The notes below the pieces were generated by a model. That model had not been told where the DNA came from and searched no databases. It saw only the letters and a program-made list of their open reading frames with translations. From JBIKVP01 sp044356745 (lineage in GTDB: Bacteria > Pseudomonadota > Alphaproteobacteria > Rhizobiales > Beijerinckiaceae): 41,626 bases of DNA. Location of the stretch: positions 1 to 41,626 of the forward strand of contig JBIKVP010000011.1 in assembly GCA_044356745.1 (NCBI GenBank), in the 5' to 3' direction. Below are positions 1-7,291 of the stretch, piece after piece (positions within the stretch are counted from its first letter, which is position 1; each line of letters begins with the position of its first letter). The position numbers and the translations under genes are program-made.

Positions 1-74
1 AAAAAGCACGATTATGGGTTGACCGCCTATCCGATAACTTCAAAATACTTCAGACACCAACTCTTCAAATGTGA
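1..74 (+). CDS. C-terminal fragment of a probable transposase (copy A)
   Basis: This is the last 23 codons of a frame that enters from outside the window and stops with TGA at 72-74. The identical frame at the other window end (41525-41626, minus strand) stays open for all 33 sense codons visible. Tail motifs are ARLWVDRL followed by QTPTLQM. I do not recognise the family. Transposase is inferred because the sequence is repeated, inverted, ends close to a junction and interrupts another gene. Confidence 0.4.
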   Translation, partial: KARLWVDRLSDNFKILQTPTLQM

Positions 75-83
75 GGGGTATAG
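1..83. mobile_element. End of a repeated IS-like element (copy A, cut by window edge)
   Basis: Bases 1-83 are the exact reverse complement of 41516-41598. The copy holds the last codons of an open reading frame that stops at 72-74, only about nine bases before the repeat ends, the usual position of a transposase stop near an IS end. The repeat boundary falls inside a PIN-domain gene read from the other strand, just where its family resemblance stops. Both copies are flanked by ctata, so the true end may be a few bases inside 83. The IS family was not recognised; the transposase assignment is inference from position and repetition. Confidence 0.6.
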
Positions 84-276
84 AGAGGTACTTTTCAACA
101 TTATCTCCTGCACCAATGAGCAGCTCACTTAATGCAGGAGTTGGAATGACGATTTTCTGACCGTTTTTACTCAGCGTGTTGATCAAAAAAATAAATCGGG
201 GATCTTCAGATTTTGTTTCATCAATTTGAGGATCAAGTAATTTGATGAGGAAATTTGCATCAAATAAAACAGGCAT
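40..276 (-). pseudogene. PIN-domain (VapC-like) toxin, C-terminus lost to the element insertion
   Basis: The 78-residue frame begins like a PIN ribonuclease: LFDANFLI carries the first catalytic Asp (residue 6), and PTPALSELL carries a conserved Glu (about residue 51). Family members run to about 130 residues and need further acidic residues in the C-terminal half. Those are absent: after KYLSI the reading enters the repeated element (from base 83 down) and 13 element-derived codons end in TGA. The start ATG abuts the TAA of the upstream gene, so the two were one transcript. PIN proteins cut RNA, usually as toxins held by a partner. This copy should be inactive unless the tail lies elsewhere. 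Confidence 0.7.
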
Positions 277-1017
277 TTAATGCGTCTCCCAGTCATCTCT
301 ACGCCAAAAATTGACATCAAAACTTTTCCAATCAGAGCCTTCAATTGATCTGAGTTGAGCGACAACTGCTTCTAATGGCGTATCATCGAGAACCTCGAAA
401 GAATGAATCTTAAATTCTTCCATATCCCAAACACCTTCAGGTGTCCTTCGCCATTTGCCAACTCCACTAACACGGATAGGAGATTTCAGGTAGTGTTTAA
501 TCAACTCCATGGACATTTCCCGAGTAGAAGTACATCTATATACTTCTCCCTCAATGCCGATAAGAAGAACGGGAACCGTATCATCTTTTCCTCCAACGGC
601 ATGCACAACACCATCTAACTCGCCAGCTTCTTTGACAACGCCATAATCGATAGGTTTTGGACGGTTGCGTCCTAGGAACTTAATGATATTTGACCCTGTA
701 AATTCTCCTCCTGAGATTTCACCAACAGCATTATCGCAAGCAAGTTTTTCATCGATGTTACTGTAAGCTTTCATTACATCATTTGGTGCTGTACCGTCGC
801 GTAAGCTGGCAAGTCGATTTCTAACTTTTTGAACAGCTGGTTCATCCACAATGCAAACTTGCACGGCGCTTGATGTTTCCATCTTAGAATGATGAACACT
901 AAGTTTTTCGCCCAAAAGTGCTGCATAATCAGCCATATACTCCGCCAACCGAGCCATAGGCAGTGTCTCGGGCGTAAAGACGTCAATTTTGAAGCGATAT
1001 TCATTGCCCGAAGACAT
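277..1017 (-). CDS. Conserved protein paired with a PIN-domain gene; putative antitoxin-side partner
   Basis: This is a 246-residue soluble protein with no signal peptide or membrane segment. The start ATG (1015-1017) has a good ribosome-binding site (AGGGAG) upstream. Its TAA is immediately followed by the ATG of the PIN gene, the tight coupling expected of toxin-antitoxin pairs. Visible landmarks are an N-terminal segment with PMARLAEYMADYAALLGE, a central ELDGVVHAVGGKDDTVPVL stretch, and a C-terminal FKIHSFEVLDD stretch. I recall similar proteins of about 240 residues beside PIN genes in other proteobacteria, but no named domain or measured function. It is far larger than classical VapB antitoxins. 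An antitoxin role is inference from gene order. It may now be an orphan, because the toxin is truncated. Confidence 0.6.
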   Translation of the reverse strand: MSSGNEYRFKIDVFTPETLPMARLAEYMADYAALLGEKLSVHHSKMETSSAVQVCIVDEPAVQKVRNRLASLRDGTAPNDVMKAYSNIDEKLACDNAVGEISGGEFTGSNIIKFLGRNRPKPIDYGVVKEAGELDGVVHAVGGKDDTVPVLLIGIEGEVYRCTSTREMSMELIKHYLKSPIRVSGVGKWRRTPEGVWDMEEFKIHSFEVLDDTPLEAVVAQLRSIEGSDWKSFDVNFWRRDDWETH

Positions 1018-1133
1018 AATCGTTCTCCCTATGTTCCAATGATAACATTAAATACAAATTTAAAGCTAGAGCCAAAAAGATTAGGTTAACGCTTTTTTGT
1101 TCCCTCCCACTCCCACAAACCCATGAGATTTCC

Positions 1134-2360
1134 ATGACCGACACGCCTCTTTTAGGGCTGCCGTTGCTGGCGGCTGCGCAAGCGCAAAAACACGTTACCC
1201 ATAATGAGGCACTGAGCCTTCTCGATGGTGTGGTGCAGCTCTCAGTCATTGAACGCAATCGCACCGTGCCGCCCTCAACGCCAAACGCGGGAGAGCGTTA
1301 TTTATTAAGTGCCTCCCCCACGGGCGCATTCACAGGGCAGGGGGGAAAACTTGCGCTTTATGATGCGGCAGGGTGGCATTTTGTTGCACCAAAAGCGGGA
1401 TGGCGCGCGTTCGTGACATCCGAAAATCTCATGATGATTTATGATGGCACACTATGGCGCGAGATGTATCGCTTTGACAGCGCGACGGGAGCACTCGCGT
1501 TTCCCTCAGGTGTGATGGGGGTTGCGTCCTCACCGAACCTGCTTATCAACGGGGATTGCGCGATCAATCAACGCGGTTTCGCAGGTGGAAGTTTAAGTGC
1601 GGCAAGCTATGGCTTTGATCGCTGGAAAGCGGGAGCGGGGGGATGTACGCTCAGCCGTGCCAGTGATGGTGTGATCACCTTGAACGGTGCGCTTGAGCAG
1701 GTGATTGAAGCGCCGCGCCTCGCTTCAAGAACTGTGACGCTTTCAGTCGATGATCCCTCAGGTGATTTGCCCGTTGATGTGGGATCACAAAGCGCAACCA
1801 TTACAGCAGGGACAGGGCGACGCAGTGTCACGCTTAATCTCACAAGTGGGGATAATGGTGATATTCTTGTGCGTCTTTATCCCGCTTCAAGCATGACTTT
1901 TTCACGCATCAAGCTTGAAGTAGGCGGCATCGCAAGCGCATGGCAAGAGCCTGATTTTGCAACTGAATATGCTCGTTGCCTACGCTATTATGAAGTGCTG
2001 TTAACCGTTGGTGCGGCAGGATGGCTCAGTGCACCTGCTTTGCGATTGGGATCAAACACAATTGACGCGTTTGTGCATTTTTCTGCAAAGCGCACCACGC
2101 CAAGCCTCATCACAAGCGCCCCCTCTTTTTCAAGTGGTGCGCAAGCGAGCGGCAATCAGATCAGTTTTTATAATTATGTCGTCAATGCATGGAGCACGAT
2201 TACAGGAACAATCAGCGTATCGCTTTTAGCAGGATCAGCGCATCAAAATAGTGCAATGCTGCGGTTGCTCGCATCAACATCATATAACGGTGCATCTGGC
2301 CAAGCTGGGGCTTTATACCTTGGTGCAGGGGCGTTTATTGCGCTCAGTGCTGAGTTGTGA
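1134..2360 (+). CDS. DUF2793 protein, phage tail-fibre / spike-like
   Basis: This is a 408-residue protein. The N-terminal 110 residues match the DUF2793 pattern of alphaproteobacterial phages and gene-transfer-agent loci: LGLPLLAAAQAQKHVTHNEAL, then GERYLL, then the aromatic GWHFVAPKAGWRAFV and YDGTLWREM. The remainder looks like a receptor-binding fibre: NLLINGDCAINQRG and YGFDRWKAG, then Ser/Thr/Gly-rich beta-type sequence, a YARCLRYYE motif seen in tail-fibre tips, and a glycine-rich end. The likely role is attachment of a phage-like particle to cell-surface sugar. A lysozyme follows 277 bases downstream on the same strand, but no capsid, tail or packaging gene is present in the window. 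Confidence 0.7.
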   Translation: MTDTPLLGLPLLAAAQAQKHVTHNEALSLLDGVVQLSVIERNRTVPPSTPNAGERYLLSASPTGAFTGQGGKLALYDAAGWHFVAPKAGWRAFVTSENLMMIYDGTLWREMYRFDSATGALAFPSGVMGVASSPNLLINGDCAINQRGFAGGSLSAASYGFDRWKAGAGGCTLSRASDGVITLNGALEQVIEAPRLASRTVTLSVDDPSGDLPVDVGSQSATITAGTGRRSVTLNLTSGDNGDILVRLYPASSMTFSRIKLEVGGIASAWQEPDFATEYARCLRYYEVLLTVGAAGWLSAPALRLGSNTIDAFVHFSAKRTTPSLITSAPSFSSGAQASGNQISFYNYVVNAWSTITGTISVSLLAGSAHQNSAMLRLLASTSYNGASGQAGALYLGAGAFIALSAEL

Positions 2361-2385
2361 GGTTTCAACATTCTAAGGCTATGCC

Positions 2386-2420
2386 GTCGTCATGCCAAAC
2401 CCTGTGCTTGGCATCCATGC
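2386..2420. repeat. Dispersed palindromic repeat (cgtcatgcc / ggcatccatg type)
   Basis: The stem atgccaa (2392-2398) pairs with ttggcat (2408-2414) around a nine-base loop. The flanks cgtc and ccatg resemble the intergenic palindromic repeats common in alphaproteobacterial genomes. It lies 26 bases after the fibre gene stop and may double as a weak transcription stop, although no T-run follows. Confidence 0.5.
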
Positions 2421-2454
2421 CTTTAATGTCTTTGTAATTTGGCATTGTTGCTAA

Positions 2455-2595
2455 GTCGTGGATGGCAAGCATAGCTCATGCACAGCATGAGCATTCTCAA
2501 AATAAAAACGGTTGCCAAAGGCAACCTATGGCCTTGCCATGACGGTTGAGGTGCAAGCGCCCAAACCTCAACCAAACCAAAGCGCGAATGCGCGT
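2455..2595. repeat. Cluster of nested intergenic hairpins
   Basis: Several perfect stems follow one another. An outer arm atggcaag (2463-2470) pairs with cttgccat (2533-2540). Inside it are gctcatgc/gcatgagc (2474-2481/2485-2492) and ggttgcc/ggcaacc (2510-2516/2520-2526). Immediately after is ggttgaggt (2544-2552) with acctcaacc (2565-2573), then gcgc-gaat-gcgc near 2583. The outer arms have the gtggatggc ... gccatgacg form of alphaproteobacterial palindromic repeats, expanded inside. No open frame of its own was seen. It may be a structured repeat or a leader of the lysozyme mRNA. Confidence 0.5.
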
Positions 2596-2637
2596 CTGCA
2601 CCCATGTGCGGGGTTCAAAACAAAAAGAGATTTTCCC

Positions 2638-3126
2638 ATGTCATCATCACATTTTGAAGCGTGCTTGCGCGAGGTGCTCAAGCATGAGGGTGGGTTTGTG
2701 AATCATCCTAAAGACCCTGGTGGTGCAACCAATATGGGCATCACGAAGGCAACGTTAGAGCAGTTTCGCGGGCGTAAAGTGAGTGTCGATGAGGTAAAAA
2801 CACTCACGCGCGAGGAAGCAGCGCGCATTTATCGCTTAAATTATTGGGATGTCATTAAAGGTGATGCATTGCCCGCTGGAATTAATCTGTGTGTCTTTGA
2901 TTGTGCGGTCAATTCGGGCCCTCATCGCGCCCTTAAATTTTTAAAGGAGACGATGAATGATCGCGCAGTATTGCCAGAATCCGCTAGTCGTATTCAGGCT
3001 TACACACGTTATCGCCTGCGATTTTTGATCCACCTCTCTACTTGGCCAACCTTTGGGCGCGGATGGCTCAAAAGGGTAAAAGCCATTGAAAAAAAAGCGC
3101 TTTCAATGGCAGATCAAACCTTTTGA
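2638..3126 (+). CDS. GH108-family lysozyme (endolysin / secretion-activator type)
   Basis: This 162-residue muramidase-type glycoside hydrolase should cleave the glycan strands of peptidoglycan. The diagnostic N-terminal motif HEGGFVNHPKDPGGATNMGIT carries the presumed catalytic Glu17. The second half has the peptidoglycan-binding-like C-terminal domain of this family (NLCVFDCAVNSGPHRA, then FGRGWLKR). The ATG at 2638 was chosen because the frame upstream runs through hairpin repeats without family resemblance and an aaagaga stretch lies just before it. There is no signal peptide, so release would need a holin or another route. The position after a fibre gene suggests a phage-derived lysis enzyme. 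Confidence 0.8.
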   Translation: MSSSHFEACLREVLKHEGGFVNHPKDPGGATNMGITKATLEQFRGRKVSVDEVKTLTREEAARIYRLNYWDVIKGDALPAGINLCVFDCAVNSGPHRALKFLKETMNDRAVLPESASRIQAYTRYRLRFLIHLSTWPTFGRGWLKRVKAIEKKALSMADQTF

Positions 3127-3129
3127 ATT

Positions 3130-3150
3130 AAAAGACTGAGGCTCAGTCAA
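3130..3150 (-). terminator. Hairpin terminator of the zinc-ribbon gene
   Basis: gactga (3134-3139) pairs with tcagtc (3143-3148). Read on the minus strand it is followed by TTTT. The hairpin overlaps the stop codon of the minus-strand gene at 3143. Confidence 0.4.
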
Positions 3151-3502
3151 ATAGTTCAAAAAAGCGTTTGATTGAGCTTTTTTTGCCATGTTTGTTTTTG
3201 TAGTAATCATCATAATCATCATCATCACGATAATGTGCTGGCTGCGAACGGCGTGAAGGCATCGGTGCACGAGAATGTTCTCGATATTCATCGCGCCGCT
3301 CGTCTGGGTGTTCTTGACGGTATTTAACGTATTCTTCCCGATCTTCATGAAGTGCCTGCTGAGCGGCGAGCAGAATTTTCTCTAACTCCCCCTTATCAAG
3401 CCAAACTCCACCGCACTTCGGGCAACGGTCGATCTCTATCCCGTTGCGAACAATCTGTTGCATCGGGGTCTCGCCATCAATCGGACTAACCAGTAGCGGC
3501 AT
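3143..3502 (-). CDS. zf-TFIIB-type zinc-ribbon protein with a lost first zinc knuckle
   Basis: This is a 119-residue protein. The core IEIDRCPKCGGVWLDKGELEKIL (residues about 23-45) is the signature of the small bacterial TFIIB-like zinc ribbons. In the family a first cysteine pair lies at the N-terminus; here the segment reads LLVSPIDGE and no cysteine remains, so only the CPKC pair is visible. The C-terminal half is strongly charged (Arg/Glu/Asp-rich, a DDDDYDDYY run, basic tail). The start is certain because a strong AAGGAGG site precedes the ATG. Function is unknown; family members are usually annotated only by the ribbon. Confidence 0.75.
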   Translation of the reverse strand: MPLLVSPIDGETPMQQIVRNGIEIDRCPKCGGVWLDKGELEKILLAAQQALHEDREEYVKYRQEHPDERRDEYREHSRAPMPSRRSQPAHYRDDDDYDDYYKNKHGKKSSIKRFFELFD

Positions 3503-3681
3503 TCTTTCCTCCTTAAAATGACACCTCCCTTAAATGGTGTGCCATGCCACAAAATCAAGGCGCAATATTCTTGGTTAAAAGAAACTATATTTGCATCGTT
3601 TGATTGCGAATTTTTTTTCTTAGATCACGATTGGATTTGAAGTGAATTCAATGTCATCGATTCAAAAGAGCGTATTGCATT

Positions 3682-4152
3682 ATGGTTGGTTCAACAATAA
3701 ACAATCTTTCGGTCTCTTCTGATTTGCCGTTTGTGCCTTACAGTCAAACGAACAAGGGCGGCAATGACATCTTGAATCTGGATTGGAACGCCTACCTCGT
3801 TGCTGAGAACAAGCGCTTTGTTTCTGAGTCAAAAACATCAGAAGAAGAGACAGAAAAGCGCGTTGCTGATGCCCGCAAAGAGTTTATGAAAAAGCGCTTG
3901 CAGATGCTTTCAGCTGGCGCATCTTCATCCGCTTCAACGCGCGATACTGCACAGCAAATGCAAGGTCTTATGGCTTTACTTGGCGAAGGGCAGGGCGTTG
4001 TTCCAAGTGGTGGTGCTGATGTGGGTGCGCAACTGGGTGGTGATGTATCAGCCTCACTTGCCCTTGATGGCTTTGGAAGCGCCAGTGCCAATGCCATGTT
4101 GCAAGGTGATGTGAACGCGATAAACTTTCAATCACTGTTGAACAAAAATTAA
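3682..4152 (+). CDS. Orphan protein, Ala/Gly/Ser-rich, function unknown
   Basis: This 156-residue protein has no cysteine, signal peptide or membrane segment. Residues about 40-75 are charged and likely helical (EEETEKRVADARKEFMKKRLQ). The second half is low-complexity Gly/Ala/Ser with repeated VGAQLGG and VSASLALDG-like stretches and ends in FQSLLNKN. No clear ribosome-binding site precedes the ATG. It stands alone between the zinc-ribbon gene and the transporter. I recognise no family; codon use and an uninterrupted frame make it credible. Confidence 0.5.
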   Translation: MVGSTINNLSVSSDLPFVPYSQTNKGGNDILNLDWNAYLVAENKRFVSESKTSEEETEKRVADARKEFMKKRLQMLSAGASSSASTRDTAQQMQGLMALLGEGQGVVPSGGADVGAQLGGDVSASLALDGFGSASANAMLQGDVNAINFQSLLNKN

Positions 4153-4206
4153 ATTTTTCCCACAATCTTACTGTGCAGTCGTGAAATGACACGCTAAACA
4201 GGGTCT

Positions 4207-5142
4207 ATGGCTCTTCTGCTTTCATTCTCCCTAGCTGTGCTTCCGATTGCGCTGATGATCATCGCAGGATTTGTGATGCGTCGCACAGCGTTTGTGGAAG
4301 AAACCTTCTGGGCTCCTGCGGAAAAAATTTGTTATTTCATATGCTTACCTGCATTGTTCATTCACGCGCTTGCGACAGTTGATCTCAGTGGTCAGCCGAT
4401 TATTCCGATGTCGCTCGCGCTCATGAGTGCGACATTGCTGGCATCGATTATGGCGATTATCATTGGAAAATTGATGCGTCTTAATGGTCCCGATCTGACA
4501 TCGGTTTTTCAGGGCTCAATACGCTTTAATAATTACATCGGTATTTCTGCAATTGTGGGTGTATTTGGAACAACGGCTCTTGCTAAGGCTGCGATTGTTA
4601 ATGCTGCCCTTGTACCGTGGATTAATGTGATTTGTGTTTGCGTATTTGCCTATTTTGGTGAGCGCAGCTTTACGCCGCTGACGGTTATTCGCGGCATTAT
4701 TATGAACCCGCTTGTTGTGAGCTGCCTTGTCGGCATTATGCTGCAAGCAAGCGGTTTTGGCTTGCCCAAATGGATTGAGCCATTTCTCAAAGCCTTGGGA
4801 CAGGCGGCATTGCCTCTAGGGCTTTTATGTGTTGGTGCGGCACTGTGCGCATCCCTTGAGCGTGATCGGTTGATCACCCATACACGTCTGATTGCAGCGG
4901 CGTGCCTCTCCAAATTTTTAATCCTCCCCCTCATCATGATTGCGATTGGCCTGTACATGGGCTTTGATCACCAAACGATACAAATTATGGTGCTATTCCA
5001 GACGCTTCCTACAGCTGCTTCATCTTATATTATGGCGCGTCAACTCGGGGGCAATGCTAATCTTATGGCAGCAATCATCACGTTTCAGACCCTTGCCTCT
5101 GTCATTGTGTTGCCAATCGTTCTTGCGCTTATTCCTGTTTAA
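4207..5142 (+). CDS. AEC-family transporter (auxin efflux carrier / malonate permease-like)
   Basis: This 311-residue inner-membrane protein has about ten hydrophobic segments in two five-helix halves, the layout of the AEC family. Supporting stretches are the N-terminal IMIIAGFVMRR, the central FNNYIGISAIVGVFG (family FRN-type motif) and the C-terminal LPTAASSYIMARQLGG with the conserved Pro/Ala/Ser pattern. Family members export or import small organic anions; the substrate cannot be read from sequence. An aggg site lies four bases before the ATG. The stop is 17 bases before the response-regulator start, so they may share a transcript. Confidence 0.85.
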   Translation: MALLLSFSLAVLPIALMIIAGFVMRRTAFVEETFWAPAEKICYFICLPALFIHALATVDLSGQPIIPMSLALMSATLLASIMAIIIGKLMRLNGPDLTSVFQGSIRFNNYIGISAIVGVFGTTALAKAAIVNAALVPWINVICVCVFAYFGERSFTPLTVIRGIIMNPLVVSCLVGIMLQASGFGLPKWIEPFLKALGQAALPLGLLCVGAALCASLERDRLITHTRLIAAACLSKFLILPLIMIAIGLYMGFDHQTIQIMVLFQTLPTAASSYIMARQLGGNANLMAAIITFQTLASVIVLPIVLALIPV

Positions 5143-5159
5143 TCCCTTTTGAGGAAATC

Positions 5160-5816
5160 ATGCGACTCCTTGTCATTGAAGATGACCATAATCTGAATAT
5201 ACAAGTGACTACAGCACTTAAAACGGTGGGTTATGTTGTCGACAGCGCATTTGATGGGGAAGAGGGCGCATTTTTAGGCGAAACAGAGCCTTATGATGCC
5301 GTGGTGCTTGATGTGGGTTTACCTAAAATAGACGGCGTTGATATTCTCAAGCGCTGGCGCGCCAGTCACATCACGCATCCCGTTCTCATTTTGACTGCAC
5401 GTGATCGGTGGAGTGAAAAGGTTGATGCGTTTGATGCAGGTGCAGATGATTATCTCACGAAACCATTTCACATGGAAGAATTGCTCGCCCGCCTTCGTGC
5501 ACTGATGCGCCGAACGGGTGGACACGCTTCAAGTGTTCTCACATGCGGTGCGCTTGAACTGGATACAGCAACAAGCCGTGTTAGCGTGAATGGTGCGACG
5601 ATTAAGCTCACATCGCACGAATATCGACTGCTGTCTTACATGATACATCATCAAGGAAGAGTGATGTCACGCACCGAACTCACTGAACATATGTATGATC
5701 AGGATTTTGACCGTGATTCTAATACGATTGAAGTCTTTGTGGGGCGTCTGCGCCGCAAGCTCGGTGTTGATCTCATCCGCACAGTGCGCGGTTTAGGTTA
5801 TGTGATGGAGGGGTGA
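5160..5816 (+). CDS. OmpR/PhoP-family response regulator (FeuP/PhoP-like)
   Basis: This 218-residue protein has a receiver domain at 1-115 with acidic pocket EDDH, phosphoacceptor Asp51 (VVLDVGLP), Thr in LILTARD and Lys in DYLTKPFH. A winged-helix DNA-binding domain lies at about 125-218 (HEYRLLSYMIHHQG, then DSNTIEVFVGRLRRKL). A gaggaa site precedes the ATG. The sensor kinase starts one base after its stop. The regulator-kinase-glnE order is familiar from other alphaproteobacteria, where the pair is called PhoPQ- or FeuPQ-like. The regulated genes are not evident here. Confidence 0.85.
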   Translation: MRLLVIEDDHNLNIQVTTALKTVGYVVDSAFDGEEGAFLGETEPYDAVVLDVGLPKIDGVDILKRWRASHITHPVLILTARDRWSEKVDAFDAGADDYLTKPFHMEELLARLRALMRRTGGHASSVLTCGALELDTATSRVSVNGATIKLTSHEYRLLSYMIHHQGRVMSRTELTEHMYDQDFDRDSNTIEVFVGRLRRKLGVDLIRTVRGLGYVMEG

Positions 5817-5817
5817 C

Positions 5818-7203
5818 ATGTCTATTCCCTTCTCCCGCTTCACCCTCGCAACACGCCTCATGGTTGCGGCTGTTTTAAGCAGCACACTGATCCTGCTTGT
5901 CGCGGGATTTGTGCTTTCAACACTTTATGTTCAATCGGCTGAAAAAGCACTCGATGAGCGACTTCAGGTGTATATTCAAGGGCTTGTTGGCGATCTTTCA
6001 GGAACGGGTGAAGGTGATGAGCTTGAAGTAGAAAGTTATGGTGAAACAAAATTTGATGTGTATCTCTCGGGTTGGTATTGGCAGATTGAACGCCTTGATG
6101 AGGGCAATCAATATCGGCTTACATCACGCTCTTTGGGTACGACAACTTTGCCTGTCGAGGTGCGTTCAGCATTAGTGCGTGAAGGGCGGTATGCTAGCGG
6201 CCCTGATCAACAAACCATCCGCTTAGCTGAGAGACTGATCGAAGAAGGTGAAAATGGTCGTTATCGCATCATGGTGGCGATGAATGCAGATGAGCTCAAA
6301 ACAGATATTTTTAATTTTAATCTTGCCCTGATGATTGCGTTTGGTGTGCTTGCGGCGGCTCTTGCGTTGGTTGCGGTGGCTCAGGTGCGTTTTGGATTGA
6401 CACCGCTTAAAGCGCTTCAAAACGCGATAGGCGCTGTGCGAGAGGGCAAAACACACACGATTACAGGCGCTTACCCACCCGATTTATCACCTCTCGCAAA
6501 TGAACTTAATCTTCTGCTTGAGGCTAATCGCGCAATTTTAGAACGTGCCCGCACACAGGCTGGCAACCTTGCTCATGCTTTGAAAACACCTTTAAGCGTT
6601 ATCGTCAATGAAGCAGAGCGTGAGCAAAGCCTTTTAGCGCATACCGTCCTTGAACAGGCGCAAGCGATGAATACGCAGATCACCGCGTCGCTTAATCGCG
6701 CACGCATGGCTGCAATCGCTGGCGAGGATGGCGCACTTGCAGTGCCTTTGGGAACGCGCTCTCATGTGAATGAAGCGCTCGCACATTTGATCAATATGTT
6801 TGCGAAAGTTTATCGTGAACGCAATTTAGATTTTGAAATGCATGTCCCTGATGAGGTGTATGTCCGAGTGGAAAAACAGGATTTAGACGATATTCTCGCC
6901 AACCTCATCGACAATGCCTGTAAATGGGCAAAAACCCGTGTTGTTGTTACAGTGCAACGCAAGAGCGACCTGGAGACAAGTCATTGGGATATCACGATTG
7001 ATGATGATGGTGAGGGTTTATCCTCTGACCAGTGCCAAACGGCACTCAAGCGGGGTCAGAGGCTTGATACACGTCAAAATGGCTCTGGTCTTGGACTATC
7101 CATCGTCCAAGACCTTGTCTCGCTCTATGCAGGTGCATTGACACTCGAACAATCTCCACAAGGTGGGTTGCGTGCGTGTGTCGTGTTAGCATCAAGTGAG
7201 TGA
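5818..7203 (+). CDS. Membrane sensor histidine kinase (PhoQ/FeuQ-like)
   Basis: This 461-residue partner of the preceding regulator has a transmembrane segment at about 12-35, a periplasmic sensor region to about 160, and a second transmembrane segment at about 162-185. A HAMP linker follows, then the H-box LAHALKTPLSVI with His253, the N-box NLIDNACKWAK, the G1 box DDDGEGL and the G2 box GSGLGLSIV. The ALKTPL form of the H-box is typical of the PhoQ subgroup. The periplasmic part has acidic clusters (EGDELEVE), which in PhoQ bind divalent cations; that role here is inference. It is translationally coupled to the regulator. Confidence 0.85.
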   Translation: MSIPFSRFTLATRLMVAAVLSSTLILLVAGFVLSTLYVQSAEKALDERLQVYIQGLVGDLSGTGEGDELEVESYGETKFDVYLSGWYWQIERLDEGNQYRLTSRSLGTTTLPVEVRSALVREGRYASGPDQQTIRLAERLIEEGENGRYRIMVAMNADELKTDIFNFNLALMIAFGVLAAALALVAVAQVRFGLTPLKALQNAIGAVREGKTHTITGAYPPDLSPLANELNLLLEANRAILERARTQAGNLAHALKTPLSVIVNEAEREQSLLAHTVLEQAQAMNTQITASLNRARMAAIAGEDGALAVPLGTRSHVNEALAHLINMFAKVYRERNLDFEMHVPDEVYVRVEKQDLDDILANLIDNACKWAKTRVVVTVQRKSDLETSHWDITIDDDGEGLSSDQCQTALKRGQRLDTRQNGSGLGLSIVQDLVSLYAGALTLEQSPQGGLRACVVLASSE

Positions 7204-7291
7204 TATTTTTATCTTTTATCCTCTCCCTTGCCATTCTATTCAAGAAAACGTACCCCTTTCACAAAGATTGAAGAATTGAAAGAGGGTGAGT

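Noticed and set aside
2512..2637. Longer start of the lysozyme gene, adding 42 residues
   Set aside because: The extension is translated from hairpin repeats and has no family resemblance; a ribosome-binding-like stretch precedes the ATG at 2638.
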